From: SIG673 sp045660565
GTDB lineage: Bacteria > Bacillota > Clostridia > Oscillospirales > CAG-272
Direction: 5' to 3'
Length of the DNA: 35,355 nt
NCBI GenBank assembly: GCA_045660565.1
Contig: JAZRDX010000153.1
Location: forward strand, 1-35,355
The position numbers were made by a program, and so were the translations under genes. Below the pieces are notes generated by a model. That model worked only from the letters and a program-made list of their open reading frames with translations. It was not told the origin of the DNA and made no database searches. The first letter of the stretch is position 1; each line of letters starts with the position of its first letter. Below, one piece after another: positions 24,096 through 33,186 of this stretch.

Positions 24096-24934
24096 TTGCT
24101 CTTACCGTCCTTTTCCTTTTTTCCGGATAGACCGTAGTACTTTTCAAGTATTTTCCTGAGCGCCTGCTCGTCTATCCCCCTTGAAAGCTCTCCCGCAAAG
24201 GCGTATGAGATCCTTCCGTCCTCCTCGCTGACAACGATAACTCCCGCATCACTTGCGCGGCTCATACCGATAGCGGCTCTGTGTCTCGAACCAAAGGATG
24301 AATTAACCTCCGGATCGGAATAGTTTGGAAGGAAGCAGCCCGCCGAATTTATACGCTTTCCGCTTATAACCACGGCTCCGTCGTGAAGTGGGGCAAGCGG
24401 GAAAAAGAGGTTACATATAAGCTCGTGAGAAACCGCTGCGTTTATTTTAATTCCGCTCTGACATATATCGTCAATACCCGTATTGTTTTCAAGAACCAAA
24501 AGCGCGCCCGTTTTTGTGGCGGAAAGCCTCATAACTGCTTTTATGATCGACTCCGCCTCGTTCGAACCCGAACGCATACGGAGCTTTCCGGTAACAATTT
24601 TGCAAAAGCTAATGATAAGAACGCCTATTTTTTCAAGAACAGCGCGAATATCCGATTGGAATATAACCGCTATCATCAGCATTCCCGGAATAAAGAAAGC
24701 GTTTAAGAAGGTATAAATCGCTGAAAGCTTAAGCACGAAGGCAAGTTCTTTTATAACAACTACCGAAAGAACTCCGATAAGTATTGAAAAGGCTCTTCTT
24801 TTTCTGATAAATCTGTAAACGAAGAAAAAGAGCGCGGAGAGCAAAAGTATGTCAACTATGGCAATTATAATGTTTATATATGAGTCGGAAAACGACGAAA
24901 ATTTATTTTTTAACAGTTCAGTAAATGCTGTCAT
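24092..24934 (-). CDS. cdaA: Diadenylate cyclase CdaA
   Basis: The 280-residue enzyme makes cyclic di-AMP from two ATP. Three N-terminal transmembrane helices (residues about 20-95) precede the cytoplasmic DAC domain. The two catalytic motifs are intact: DGA at 185-187 and RHR at 217-219 (FGSRHRAAIGMSR). The membrane-bound layout is the CdaA/DacA form, not DisA. Cyclic di-AMP controls potassium and osmolyte transport and cell-wall balance. glmM, the usual third gene of the operon, is not found nearby, and cdaR is reduced to the 57-aa ORF. Confidence 0.96.
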   Translation of the reverse strand: MTAFTELLKNKFSSFSDSYINIIIAIVDILLLSALFFFVYRFIRKRRAFSILIGVLSVVVIKELAFVLKLSAIYTFLNAFFIPGMLMIAVIFQSDIRAVLEKIGVLIISFCKIVTGKLRMRSGSNEAESIIKAVMRLSATKTGALLVLENNTGIDDICQSGIKINAAVSHELICNLFFPLAPLHDGAVVISGKRINSAGCFLPNYSDPEVNSSFGSRHRAAIGMSRASDAGVIVVSEEDGRISYAFAGELSRGIDEQALRKILEKYYGLSGKKEKDGKSK

Positions 24935-25399
24935 TACCGTATTATCACCTTTCTTTTAAAATTTGAGAAAGATTTCTATATGTAGGAGCACGCCGAAAAC
25001 GGTATAAAAAAATTATACCAACCGCATATCGTTTATACAAATATATAATAACACGAGCGGCACGGTAAAATAGGGCCTGCCCCGAGATAAAATCTAAATT
25101 TAAATGTAACAAGACGCCATAGCGGTGCCTGAACAGGCAAAAACATAGCGTCGAGCTAACCCGCAACCGCCAAAACGAGCGTTTCGAGGTTACGTCAACA
25201 GGCATTTTGCATTGCAAAAGCTTTAATTAATATAAAGTAAATCTATATAATATATGGTAACACATTATAAATTAATATTTAAAACCAATGTGTTAATATT
25301 TATTTAATTTTCATTCACAAAAGCCGTTTTCTCTTTATTTTAAGCTTTATTTATGCTATACTATGTAAAAAGTCAGCATTTTAAAGGAACTGAAAACGC
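24935..25399. other. Divergent intergenic region rich in inverted repeats
   Basis: The region lies between cdaA (minus) and ispD (plus). It contains a nested hairpin at 25113-25152 (nine outer pairs, inner stem GCCTG/CAGGC region), GGGCCTGCCC near 25073 and TTTTGCATTGCAAAA at 25205-25219. A minus-strand frame of 90 codons spans 24945-25217 but lacks a good start and looks like repeat-derived sequence. No tRNA was found. Confidence 0.4.
25334..25362 (+). promoter_or_regulatory. Putative promoter of ispD
   Basis: An extended -10 box TGC-TATACT (25354-25362) lies 38 bp before the start codon, with a weak -35 TTTATT 17 bp upstream. The extended TGN motif can compensate for a poor -35. Confidence 0.5.
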
Positions 25400-26164
25400 A
25401 TGAAAAAGTATAAATTACTCGGCGCTTTATTTTCCGCGCTAAAGCGTGTAAAACCGAAAAGAGTGTACGTTTCGGCAATAATTTTAGCCGCGGGAAGCGG
25501 CACCCGTATGGGCGGAAGCGTTACAAAGCAGTGGCTTGACATAGGCGGTGTTCCTGCCGTAGTTCGCTCGCTGCTCGCGTTTGACGCCTGTAAAAGCATT
25601 AAGGAAATCATCCTTTGCGTAAAACGGGACGAGCTTCAAAGGTATGGGGAAATCGCGGAAAAATACAACATTAAAAAAATAAGAAAAACGGTAATCGGTA
25701 AGGAAACGAGACAGCTTTCGGCGCTTGAAGGCTTCAAAAACGTCTCCGAAAAAGCTACCTTCGTCGCCGTTCATGATGCCGCGCGATGCCTGATAACCCC
25801 CGAAATGATAGAAAAAACGGTGCGTGCCGCCGTAATGAACGGCTCCGCTGTTGCCGCCTGCAAGGCAACGGACACCGTTAAGCTGGTAAATTCCCGACTT
25901 CTCGTTACCGATACCCCCGAAAGAGACACCGTCTGGCTTGCATCAACCCCACAGATATTTGAAACGGAAATTTACCGCGCTTCCGCCTACGTTGCCTTAA
26001 GGGATAAAATAACCGTTACCGACGACGCCTCCATGGCTGAGCACGCGGGCTTTGCGGTAAAGCTTGTAGACGTCGGTAAGGAAAACATCAAAATCACAAC
26101 CCCGGAGGACGTTTTCCTCGCCGAGGCGATATTCAAAATGCGCAACACCGTCTCCGATATCTAA
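25400..26164 (+). CDS. ispD: 2-C-methyl-D-erythritol 4-phosphate cytidylyltransferase
   Basis: IspD joins CTP and methylerythritol 4-phosphate in the MEP isoprenoid pathway. The nucleotide-binding loop ILAAGSGTRMGGSVTKQ begins at about residue 28, and VHDAARCLI, DTVWLASTPQIFE and VTDDASMAEHAG are characteristic. The protein is 254 residues, about 20 longer than typical because of a basic N-terminal extension (MKKYKLLGALFSALKRVKPK) before the fold. The start is supported by AAAGGAACT upstream. ispF follows 167 bp downstream. Confidence 0.93.
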   Translation: MKKYKLLGALFSALKRVKPKRVYVSAIILAAGSGTRMGGSVTKQWLDIGGVPAVVRSLLAFDACKSIKEIILCVKRDELQRYGEIAEKYNIKKIRKTVIGKETRQLSALEGFKNVSEKATFVAVHDAARCLITPEMIEKTVRAAVMNGSAVAACKATDTVKLVNSRLLVTDTPERDTVWLASTPQIFETEIYRASAYVALRDKITVTDDASMAEHAGFAVKLVDVGKENIKITTPEDVFLAEAIFKMRNTVSDI

Positions 26165-26258
26165 CACATATCCAACAACATTATTCTAATCAAAGGTTAT
26201 TAAAAGCAATTTTTATCTTTATTTAGCCCAAAACACATTTAATACCGACTAAACGGAT

Positions 26259-26360
26259 TTAATATATCAAACACAAGAACAGAACACAAATATTAATATA
26301 TCAAACATAAGAACAGGACACGGATATTAATATGTCAAACATAAGAATAGGACACGGGTA
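26259..26360 (+). repeat. Three 34-bp tandem repeats covering the ispF start
   Basis: Three consecutive 34-bp units start at 26259, 26293 and 26327. By hand alignment the second differs from the third at 3 positions and the first from the third at 7. The third contains the ispF ATG (26332) and its first nine codons; in the other two the ATG is ATA. They look like a tandem duplication of the gene start. Confidence 0.85.
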
Positions 26361-26820
26361 CGACGTCCACAGACTTGTAAAAGAAAGAAAGCTTATTCTC
26401 GGAGGTATTGAAATACCTTACGAATACGGCCTTCTCGGACATTCGGACGCCGACGTGCTGCTGCACGCGGTTATGGATGCCGTCTACGGCGCTCTCGGAA
26501 AAGGCGATATAGGAAGGCATTTTCCCGACACCGATGAAAAATACAGAGGTATTTCAAGCCTTGAGCTTTTGAAAGCCTGTGCCGCAGAGGCAAAAGCGCT
26601 CGGATACCGCCTCGGAAACGCCGACGCTACGGTGATCGCTCAAAAACCGAAGCTTTCACCGTTTATTCCCGATATGATTAAAAACATTTCCTCCGTTTTT
26701 GGAGTAGCGGAAAGCGACGTTAACGTAAAGGCAACGACCGAAGAAAAGCTTGGTTTCACCGGTAGCGGTGAAGGTATTGCCGCCCACTGCGTTGTAATAA
26801 TGGAAAAGCTTATCGACTGA
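26332..26820 (+). CDS. ispF: 2-C-methyl-D-erythritol 2,4-cyclodiphosphate synthase
   Basis: IspF forms the cyclic diphosphate intermediate of the MEP pathway. The 162-residue protein has the metal-binding IGHGYDVHRL (Asp and His), the loop ILGGIEIPYEYGLLGHSDADVL ahead of HAVMDA, GDIGRHFPDTD and the C-terminal KATTEEKLGFTGSGEGIAAHC. Length matches the family. No classical Shine-Dalgarno is seen; the nearest purine-rich block is AGGAC in the preceding 34-bp repeat, about 15 bases upstream, which is a duplicate of the gene's own coding sequence. Confidence 0.95.
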   Translation: MSNIRIGHGYDVHRLVKERKLILGGIEIPYEYGLLGHSDADVLLHAVMDAVYGALGKGDIGRHFPDTDEKYRGISSLELLKACAAEAKALGYRLGNADATVIAQKPKLSPFIPDMIKNISSVFGVAESDVNVKATTEEKLGFTGSGEGIAAHCVVIMEKLID

Positions 26821-26984
26821 CAAACAATCTTCTTCTAAGCTGTTTTCATACTTAAGCAAGCTGTATTTAAAGGATACCACACAGCACCAAAGCTGATCCC
26901 GACCGCACGGAAAAGCTTGCTTTCAAAATTATGATCCGACACACCTCATAAAACCATCCACATACACTAATAAAAGGAATTTTT

Positions 26985-28037
26985 ATGGAATTATCCGAAA
27001 AAAAAGATGTTTTAAGCCTTTCTCCCGAGGAGCTTACCGCTTTCATCACCGAAAAGGGCTACCCGAAATTCAGAACAAAGCAAATTTACGAATGGATGTA
27101 CCGCGGAAAAGACTTTTCAGAAATGACCACTCTTCCCGAAAAAATGCGAGAAGAGCTTAATGAAATCGCAGTACTTAACCTACCGAAAATAAAGAGAAAG
27201 CTTGTATCAAAGATCGACGGAACGGTAAAATACCTCTTTTCCCTCAGCGACGGAAACCATATCGAAAGCGTCGTAATGCGCTACGCACACGGTCTTTCCA
27301 TCTGTATCTCCTCGCAGTGTGGGTGCAGAATGGGATGCCGTTTTTGCGCATCCACGATAGGCGGAAGAATAAGAAATCTGCTTCCTTCCGAGCTACTCGG
27401 TCAGATTATAATGGCGTCCGCCGATCTTAATGAACGGATTTCGCACGTTGTAATGATGGGAATAGGTGAGCCGCTTGACAATTACGACAACGTCATTAAG
27501 TTTTTAAAGCTTGTAAATCTCCCCGAAGGGCTCGGCATAAGCTACCGCGGAATTTCCCTTTCAACCTGCGGAATAGTACCGAAGATACTTAGTCTGGCTG
27601 AGGAGGCGTTTCCGATAACACTTTCAATATCACTCCACGCGCCGAATGATACCGCACGCTCGGAGATAATGCCGATAAACAACACATACGGCGTTTCGGA
27701 GCTGCTTTACGCTTGCAATACCTATTTCCAAAAAACGGGACGGCGCATATCATTTGAATACACACTCATTTCGGGCAAAAACGACAGTAGGGAAGCGGCG
27801 CACGAGCTTGCATCGGTTCTGAAGAAATATATAAAAGGTCCACTGCACGTAAACCTAATTCCTCTTAACCCTGTAAGCGAACGAGACTATAAGACGGTTA
27901 ACCGACGCTTTGCTATGAAATTCTGCGAAACGCTCGGTTCTCTCGGAATAAACGCGACGGTAAGACGCACACTTGGTCCGGATATAAACGCATCCTGCGG
28001 CCAGCTCCGAAGAAGCGAAGAAAACAACAATAAGTAA
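26985..28037 (+). CDS. rlmN: 23S rRNA (adenine-2503-C2)-methyltransferase RlmN
   Basis: The 350-residue radical-SAM enzyme methylates A2503 of 23S rRNA and A37 of some tRNAs. The iron-sulfur cysteines are at 114, 118 and 121 (CRMGCRFC). The second catalytic cysteine is in INASCGQLR (Cys 338), and MMGIGEPLDNYDNV is the SAM-binding GEP motif. A small N-terminal domain (KFRTKQIYEWMYRG) recognises RNA. AAAGGA precedes the ATG. A terminator follows at 28134. Confidence 0.96.
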   Translation: MELSEKKDVLSLSPEELTAFITEKGYPKFRTKQIYEWMYRGKDFSEMTTLPEKMREELNEIAVLNLPKIKRKLVSKIDGTVKYLFSLSDGNHIESVVMRYAHGLSICISSQCGCRMGCRFCASTIGGRIRNLLPSELLGQIIMASADLNERISHVVMMGIGEPLDNYDNVIKFLKLVNLPEGLGISYRGISLSTCGIVPKILSLAEEAFPITLSISLHAPNDTARSEIMPINNTYGVSELLYACNTYFQKTGRRISFEYTLISGKNDSREAAHELASVLKKYIKGPLHVNLIPLNPVSERDYKTVNRRFAMKFCETLGSLGINATVRRTLGPDINASCGQLRRSEENNNK

Positions 28038-28133
28038 CTATTTATTTATCATTACAGCCAACAAACTAGCTTTTCAAATAACAAAGTTAAAAACAAATAT
28101 ACTAAAAGCGGGCGACTCCGGATAACGCAATAA

Positions 28134-28167
28134 AAAAAGAGACTTTCAAGTAAGAAAGTCTCTTTTT
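28134..28167. terminator. Bidirectional terminator between rlmN and the DUF6873 gene
   Basis: AAAAAGAGACTTTC (28134-28147) pairs perfectly with GAAAGTCTCTTTTT (28154-28167) over a 6-base loop, with A and T runs at the ends. It lies between two convergent genes. Confidence 0.92.
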
Positions 28168-28170
28168 CTG

Positions 28171-28875
28171 TTATATAACCTTCACGCTTCCGTAATCGGT
28201 AAGAGGAAGGTTTTCGTCAAAGCACACCGCATAACCGTTTTCCCTGCAAAAGCTTATGATTTTTTCGCCGTCCGGATGCGCGCGCACGTTTCCGAAAAAC
28301 ACTACCGTTTTAATATCCTCAAGCACCGCGGAGGCGCCACCGATAAATCCGTAATCACAGCCTTCAAGCAGAATATCACCGGGAGTTATCTGCAAAACGT
28401 TATATCCGTTTTCACTAAGCGCGGAACAGATTCCTTTATCTGCGCACACCGCCGCGTTTTCCATCAAAAGTGTTGAACAGAGGGCGTATCCTTGTTTGAC
28501 GTTTACCGCCTTAGCACTGCCAACAAAAAGCTCCGGCGCGGTATATTTAAGATTCCCGACCAAAAGCCTATCGGTTTTTATCGCGTCAAAAAGAATGTCG
28601 CACGGATATTTTTCCGAGAGCCTTTGTTTACAGGCTGTTATTTCCACACCCTTTTCTGCCAGTGTCTGAAAAAAAGCCTCATTTTCCTTTAAATAGTTAC
28701 AGTCTGTAAGAATCTGCCTTTCCCCTATTACCGAAAACAATATATCAGGGTGAGACGCTACCGCAGGAGAAAGAAATCTGCATTTCGGCACGAATACAGC
28801 ATCGTATTGAAGATCATTAAAAATCCGCACCGTCGACTTTGGCAAATCAACACTGCAAAGTAAAATTTTTTTCAT
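28171..28875 (-). CDS. DUF6873-like protein (GME-fold, uncharacterised)
   Basis: The 234-residue cytoplasmic protein has no signal peptide or membrane helix. Segments such as DILFSVIGERQILTDCNYL, VNVKQGYALCSTLLMENAAVCADKG and GDILLEGCDYGFIGGASAV recall the GME (guanidine-modifying-enzyme-like) fold of DUF6873. The pattern of a central Cys/Asp and terminal Gly-rich strand fits, but the classic Cys-His catalytic set cannot be assigned with confidence. The ribosome site is weak. The gene stands alone between a terminator and an AraC regulator on the same strand. Confidence 0.6.
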   Translation of the reverse strand: MKKILLCSVDLPKSTVRIFNDLQYDAVFVPKCRFLSPAVASHPDILFSVIGERQILTDCNYLKENEAFFQTLAEKGVEITACKQRLSEKYPCDILFDAIKTDRLLVGNLKYTAPELFVGSAKAVNVKQGYALCSTLLMENAAVCADKGICSALSENGYNVLQITPGDILLEGCDYGFIGGASAVLEDIKTVVFFGNVRAHPDGEKIISFCRENGYAVCFDENLPLTDYGSVKVI

Positions 28876-28994
28876 ATTTCAAAAACCGCATACATATTTA
28901 TTGCTTTAGTTTAGTTATAATTTGCTATCAAGTTGTTATATACACAAAAACCAGAAGACACATATTGCGAACAAAAGCTTTAAATTGTTTATTT

Positions 28995-29852
28995 TTATTC
29001 TTTATTTCCTTTTTTCCATTCAAGAGGTGTTTTTCCGGTAATGCGCTTAAAAAAGCTGCTGAAGTAGTTTTGATTTACAAACCCGAGCGATTTGGATATT
29101 TCTCCTACACCACTGCCGCTAAGCAGCATTTTTTCTGCCTCAGCTATAACCGCCTCGTTATAGTACGCGGAAATCCCGCAGCCTGCGTATTTAGAAAAGA
29201 CTCTCTTTGCGTTGCTTGTGCTCATGTTACACATCTCGGCAAGCTCGGAAACGCTCTTTCTCTTAGCAATATTTTCGCGTATTACCTCAACTATTCTGAG
29301 GTAATTTTCCTCTGACGCAGAGATTTTTTGCGGACTTTGAACACTGCTGCCGCTTAAAACCCTTGTAAGCAGATATTCAAGTCGGCTTACTATCATCTGC
29401 ATTTCAAGCTCTTTCCCGGGAAGCAGGCTTTTTACACGAACCGCCTTCTGGCTTCTGCTGTCGCTGAACTCAAAAACGCCGTCAGCCTCAGCCCTAAGCT
29501 CTTCAAAAAGCGAAAGAATGTCATCATCTACGGTAAAATACCGCTTGGAGGCTGTAACGTTCACCGTTCCGTAGAAGCTGAAGATACCGAGACGAAGCTC
29601 CCCCGTTCCCGCATGGCGCACACTGTGAAACTCGTTGGGTTTGTGCCATACCGCCTGCCCTCTTTCAAGCTCCAAAATCGTATTGTCCGAGCATATAACC
29701 GCTTTTCCGTCAAGCACCATAACAAATTCCCAGAAATTATGGCTCTCCCCCTTAAATACAAAGCCCGAGCTATGTGTTTTACAGAAAAATGAGACAAGCT
29801 CTCTTATGGTTACGCTACGTTTTACCGCAAGCGGACTGTATTCGGTAGGCAT
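28995..29852 (-). CDS. AraC-family transcriptional regulator
   Basis: The intact 285-residue regulator has an N-terminal cupin sensor domain (SHNFWEFVMVLDGKAVICSDN, GQAVWHKPNEFHSVRHAG) and a C-terminal double HTH (KRKSVSELAEMCNMSTSNAK to FVNQNYFSSFFKRITGKTPLEW). Regulators of this layout usually respond to a sugar or metabolite. No transport or catabolic gene adjoins it, so the target is unknown. It also shows what the truncated AraC remnant at 9251 has lost. Confidence 0.9.
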   Translation of the reverse strand: MPTEYSPLAVKRSVTIRELVSFFCKTHSSGFVFKGESHNFWEFVMVLDGKAVICSDNTILELERGQAVWHKPNEFHSVRHAGTGELRLGIFSFYGTVNVTASKRYFTVDDDILSLFEELRAEADGVFEFSDSRSQKAVRVKSLLPGKELEMQMIVSRLEYLLTRVLSGSSVQSPQKISASEENYLRIVEVIRENIAKRKSVSELAEMCNMSTSNAKRVFSKYAGCGISAYYNEAVIAEAEKMLLSGSGVGEISKSLGFVNQNYFSSFFKRITGKTPLEWKKGNKE

Positions 29853-29940
29853 ATCCTATCCCCCTAAATAAATACGTTTGGTTATTCAGATGTAATTTAA
29901 ATTAATATAGAAATATTAAAGATACACGCGATTTTATTAT

Positions 29941-30672
29941 TTAATATCTTTCGGTTTTAGCATAAACAAGCGAGATCACGTTTTCCGCGCCCGCACCGAT
30001 AAGCATTCCGCCGCAAACTCCCATACTTGAGCCGCTGGTTATAATATCGTCAACTATTATAGCTGTCTTTCCTAAAAAATCGTATAAACCGGGGAGAAGA
30101 TCGTAGTTAAGCTCGGCATTTATCATTCGCTCTTCTTTATTAAGCGTTTTCTGTGCTCTTTTTCCTCTGCTTACAAACACGTCGGCAAGCTCTATGCCTG
30201 TTTTCTCCGATATTCGTTTAGCAAGCAGAAACGACTGGTCGTGTCCCGCATCGCGTTTCGCTTTATTGCTTCGCGGAATAAAAACTATAACCGCGTTTTT
30301 CGGGTATTCAATAACGTCGGGAGCGCGCCGTTCAAGAACCCGAACCATTTCGGACGTCATTCTTTCAACTGCGGCGCGGTGAACGTTATCCTTAAGACCG
30401 AGCACCATCTGCTTTGCAACGGAGCCCTCATTGGTTTTATATCCGGTAACACGAAACATTTTAAAGCTAAGGTCTCCGTAGTGTACGTGGCAGCGACAAA
30501 AGGTATACGGCATAGAGCAGTCTGTGCAAAAGCCTTTACTTTCAAGGCTATGGACGTGCTCACATTCATCGCAAAGCGAGACATCGCCGCTTTCAACCGC
30601 TACGCCGCACGCGGCACACTTCGGAACAAATATAAGATCTAAGATATTTTTAGCTATATCGGATACACCCAT
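29941..30672 (-). CDS. ComF-family phosphoribosyltransferase-like protein
   Basis: The 243-residue protein has the ComFC layout. An N-terminal double zinc-ribbon has cysteines CAACG, CDEC and CTDCSMPYTFCRCH (residues about 18-65), and the C-terminal phosphoribosyltransferase domain has the PRPP loop AIIVDDIITSGSSM. In naturally competent bacteria ComFC aids DNA uptake across the membrane; in other species its role is unclear. The start at 30672 is chosen for its AAGGAAA site and the typical length; in-frame ATGs further upstream (30711, 30750) have no ribosome site. It follows recD2 on the same strand, with recD2's stop 107 bp upstream. Confidence 0.88.
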   Translation of the reverse strand: MGVSDIAKNILDLIFVPKCAACGVAVESGDVSLCDECEHVHSLESKGFCTDCSMPYTFCRCHVHYGDLSFKMFRVTGYKTNEGSVAKQMVLGLKDNVHRAAVERMTSEMVRVLERRAPDVIEYPKNAVIVFIPRSNKAKRDAGHDQSFLLAKRISEKTGIELADVFVSRGKRAQKTLNKEERMINAELNYDLLPGLYDFLGKTAIIVDDIITSGSSMGVCGGMLIGAGAENVISLVYAKTERY

Positions 30673-30779
30673 AGCACTTTCCTTTTTGTTTTCAGTATTA
30701 TCGGTAACCATTATTCGGGAGAACAATACCCTTCTTTGCAAAAACCTCACCCTGCAAAGCTTAAAAAGAAAAGCTCTTT

Positions 30780-33041
30780 TTAAAGTCTTTTTCCCTTAAT
30801 GCCCTCGTATTCGTTTTCGTCGGACGCAAGTATATATTTAAGCCCCGTATACCTTTTAACGTGTCGGTTATTCTGCACCATTCTGTGAATGAGAGAGGCT
30901 TCTCCGACAAGTATGACCATACTCTGCGCTCTCGTAACCGCTGTATAAAGAAGATTTCTTGTAAGAAGCCTGTCTCCGCAGTTATACACGGGGATTATAA
31001 CGTACGGGTACTCACTTCCCTGACTTTTATGCACCGTTATCGCGTAGGCGTGTTCAAGCTCGTCAAGCATAGTGAAATCATATCTCGTAATCCTACCGTC
31101 AAAGTCTATAAGCATAGCCTCGTCGTCGTACAAAACAGAGATAATGACACCTATATCGCCGTTGAATATTCCATACCCGTCCTCGCCGTCTCTGCTCCAG
31201 ATTATGTCGTAGTTATTCTTTATCTGCATGACCTTATCCCCCTCGCGGAAGATAATTTCACGGTATTTTTTCTCTCTTTTTTTCGCGGAGGGCGGGTTAA
31301 GATGTCGCTGAAGCATTATATTTAACGCTTCCGTTCCCGCGGCGCCTCTGTGAGACGGAGTTATTACCTGTATCTCACTAAAGGGATCAGCCTTGTATTT
31401 TTTAGGTATTCGACTGACGTACAGCGCCGCCACCGCGTCCGCTATCCCCTTTTCGTCCTCTCTCGGCACGAAAAAGAAGTCGTTATTCTTACTGAACAGC
31501 TCCGGATCCTCGCCTGAGTTTATAGCGTGGGCGTTCGTTACTATAAGGCTCTCTCCCGCCTGACGGAATATCTTTTTAAGCCTTACAGTGCGGTAACGCT
31601 CAGAGCCTATAATCTCGCTTAAAACGTTACCCGCCCCCACCGAAGGAAGCTGATCGGCGTCTCCTATAAGTATAAGTCTGCTTCCCGGCTTTACCGCCTT
31701 TAAAAGCGAAGCCATCAGAAGCGTGTCAATCATAGACGCCTCGTCAACGATAACAAGGTCCTCGTCAAGCGGATTATCCGAGTCGCGCGCAAAGGTCTGT
31801 TCCCTTTCGCCGTTATAAACGGTTTCAAGCATACGGTGTATGGTTTTAGCCTCTTTTCCCGTTGCCTCGGTCATTCGTTTCGCGGCGCGCCCCGTAGGCG
31901 CGGCAAGTATAAAGCTGCGCTTCATTTCGCTGAAAAGCTCTATGATTCCCTTAATAACCGTTGTTTTACCCGTTCCGGGGCCGCCCGTAAGCACAAGCAC
32001 ACCGCCAAGAAGCGAATGAAGGATCGCCTTTTTCTGCATACCGTCGTACTTTATTCCGAGCTTATCCTCAATTTTTTCTATGAGCTTCTCCGCTTCGTCA
32101 GTGTCGCATCCGACACAGGTTGCCGTAAGCATATCAAGCTTATCCTTTATATAATGCTCGGCATCGCGGTATCTTTCAAGATAAACGCACTCCCTGCTAC
32201 CGATTTTTTCAACGGCTATTTTGTTCCTGAAAAGAAGCACGTCGATAGCGTCCTCGCAAAGCTCCGGTTCAACGCCGAGAAGCGCGGCGGAAAGCTCAAT
32301 AAGTCTGTCCTTCGGCACGAGCGTATGTCCGTTTTGGTTTGCGTTATAGTTTAAAACGTATATTATACCGCTTCGTACTCTCTGCGGAGAATTTCCCTCT
32401 ATTCCGAGACTGCGCGCAACCTTATCCGCTTTTTCAAAGCCGATTCCGTTTATCTCATCGCACAGAATATACGGATTTTCCTTCATCATATCAACAGCCG
32501 CGCCGCCAAAGCGTTTATAAATCTTAACGGCTGTCGCAGGTCCGAAATAGTCTCGGCAAAACATCATAACGGCGCGCACGCCGAACTGCTCCTTAAAGCT
32601 TTCGCTTATTTCTTTTGCCTTCGTAAGAGATATACCGGGAACGGTTGCAAGGCGCTCCGGGTCCTTTTCTATAACCTCAAACGTACTTTCGCCGAATGCC
32701 GCAACAACCTTGGTAGCGGTTTTCGGGCCTATTCCCTTTACAGTTTTTGACGAAAGATACTGAAGTATTGCGGAGGTGGACGTAGGGAGATGCTTTTCGA
32801 AATACTCGACGGAAAACTGTCTTCCGAAGGTTTGATGAAAGCTCCATTTTCCGATAGCGTTAATGGTCTCTCCAACCTGAACCATAGGCATAATTCCGAC
32901 AAGTGTTATAATTTCCGAGTCAGCCTTATCCTCCTCGGAGATACAGCACACCGTGTATCCGTTTTCCTCGTTACGGTATGTTATATGCTCGATAACACCG
33001 CTTATCTGTTCTTTGCCGTCTGTTTCTACCGCTTTCTCCAT
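30780..33041 (-). CDS. recD2: RecD2-type ATP-dependent DNA helicase
   Basis: The 753-residue helicase belongs to superfamily 1B and is the RecBC-independent RecD. The N-terminus has an OB-like region (SGVIEHITYRNEENGYTVC) and HhH repeats (VKGIGPKTATKVVAAFG). The core holds Walker A LTGGPGTGKTTVIKG, Walker B VIVDEASMIDTLL, motif III LIGDADQLPSVGAGNVL and motif VI AITVHKSQGSEYPYV. It unwinds DNA 5' to 3' during repair. The start at 33041 has AAAGGAGG nine bases upstream; an earlier ATG at 33086 lacks a site. comF lies downstream. Confidence 0.95.
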   Translation of the reverse strand: MEKAVETDGKEQISGVIEHITYRNEENGYTVCCISEEDKADSEIITLVGIMPMVQVGETINAIGKWSFHQTFGRQFSVEYFEKHLPTSTSAILQYLSSKTVKGIGPKTATKVVAAFGESTFEVIEKDPERLATVPGISLTKAKEISESFKEQFGVRAVMMFCRDYFGPATAVKIYKRFGGAAVDMMKENPYILCDEINGIGFEKADKVARSLGIEGNSPQRVRSGIIYVLNYNANQNGHTLVPKDRLIELSAALLGVEPELCEDAIDVLLFRNKIAVEKIGSRECVYLERYRDAEHYIKDKLDMLTATCVGCDTDEAEKLIEKIEDKLGIKYDGMQKKAILHSLLGGVLVLTGGPGTGKTTVIKGIIELFSEMKRSFILAAPTGRAAKRMTEATGKEAKTIHRMLETVYNGEREQTFARDSDNPLDEDLVIVDEASMIDTLLMASLLKAVKPGSRLILIGDADQLPSVGAGNVLSEIIGSERYRTVRLKKIFRQAGESLIVTNAHAINSGEDPELFSKNNDFFFVPREDEKGIADAVAALYVSRIPKKYKADPFSEIQVITPSHRGAAGTEALNIMLQRHLNPPSAKKREKKYREIIFREGDKVMQIKNNYDIIWSRDGEDGYGIFNGDIGVIISVLYDDEAMLIDFDGRITRYDFTMLDELEHAYAITVHKSQGSEYPYVIIPVYNCGDRLLTRNLLYTAVTRAQSMVILVGEASLIHRMVQNNRHVKRYTGLKYILASDENEYEGIKGKRL

Positions 33042-33113
33042 AGCGTTCCGCCTCCTTTCATATTTTTTCTGATTATATTTTAACACATAAGTTTTAAAAA
33101 ATCAAGTAGAAAA

Positions 33114-33143
33114 GGGCTTTAGTCCGTAAAAAGACTTAAGCCC
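33114..33143 (-). terminator. Intrinsic terminator of metK
   Basis: GGGCTTTAGTC (33114-33124) pairs with GACTTAAGCCC (33133-33143) with one mismatch and an 8-base loop. On the minus strand it is followed by TTTTCT. It lies 43 bp after the metK stop. Confidence 0.8.
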
Positions 33144-33186
33144 TGTTTTTTCAAAAAGCTTGGCGCTATTTTAACCGCCGCTCGCC

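Noticed and set aside
24945..25217. A 90-codon minus-strand frame upstream of cdaA
   Set aside because: It covers hairpin-rich repeat-like DNA, lacks a ribosome site at its ATG, and has no recognisable domain, so it was described as intergenic sequence.
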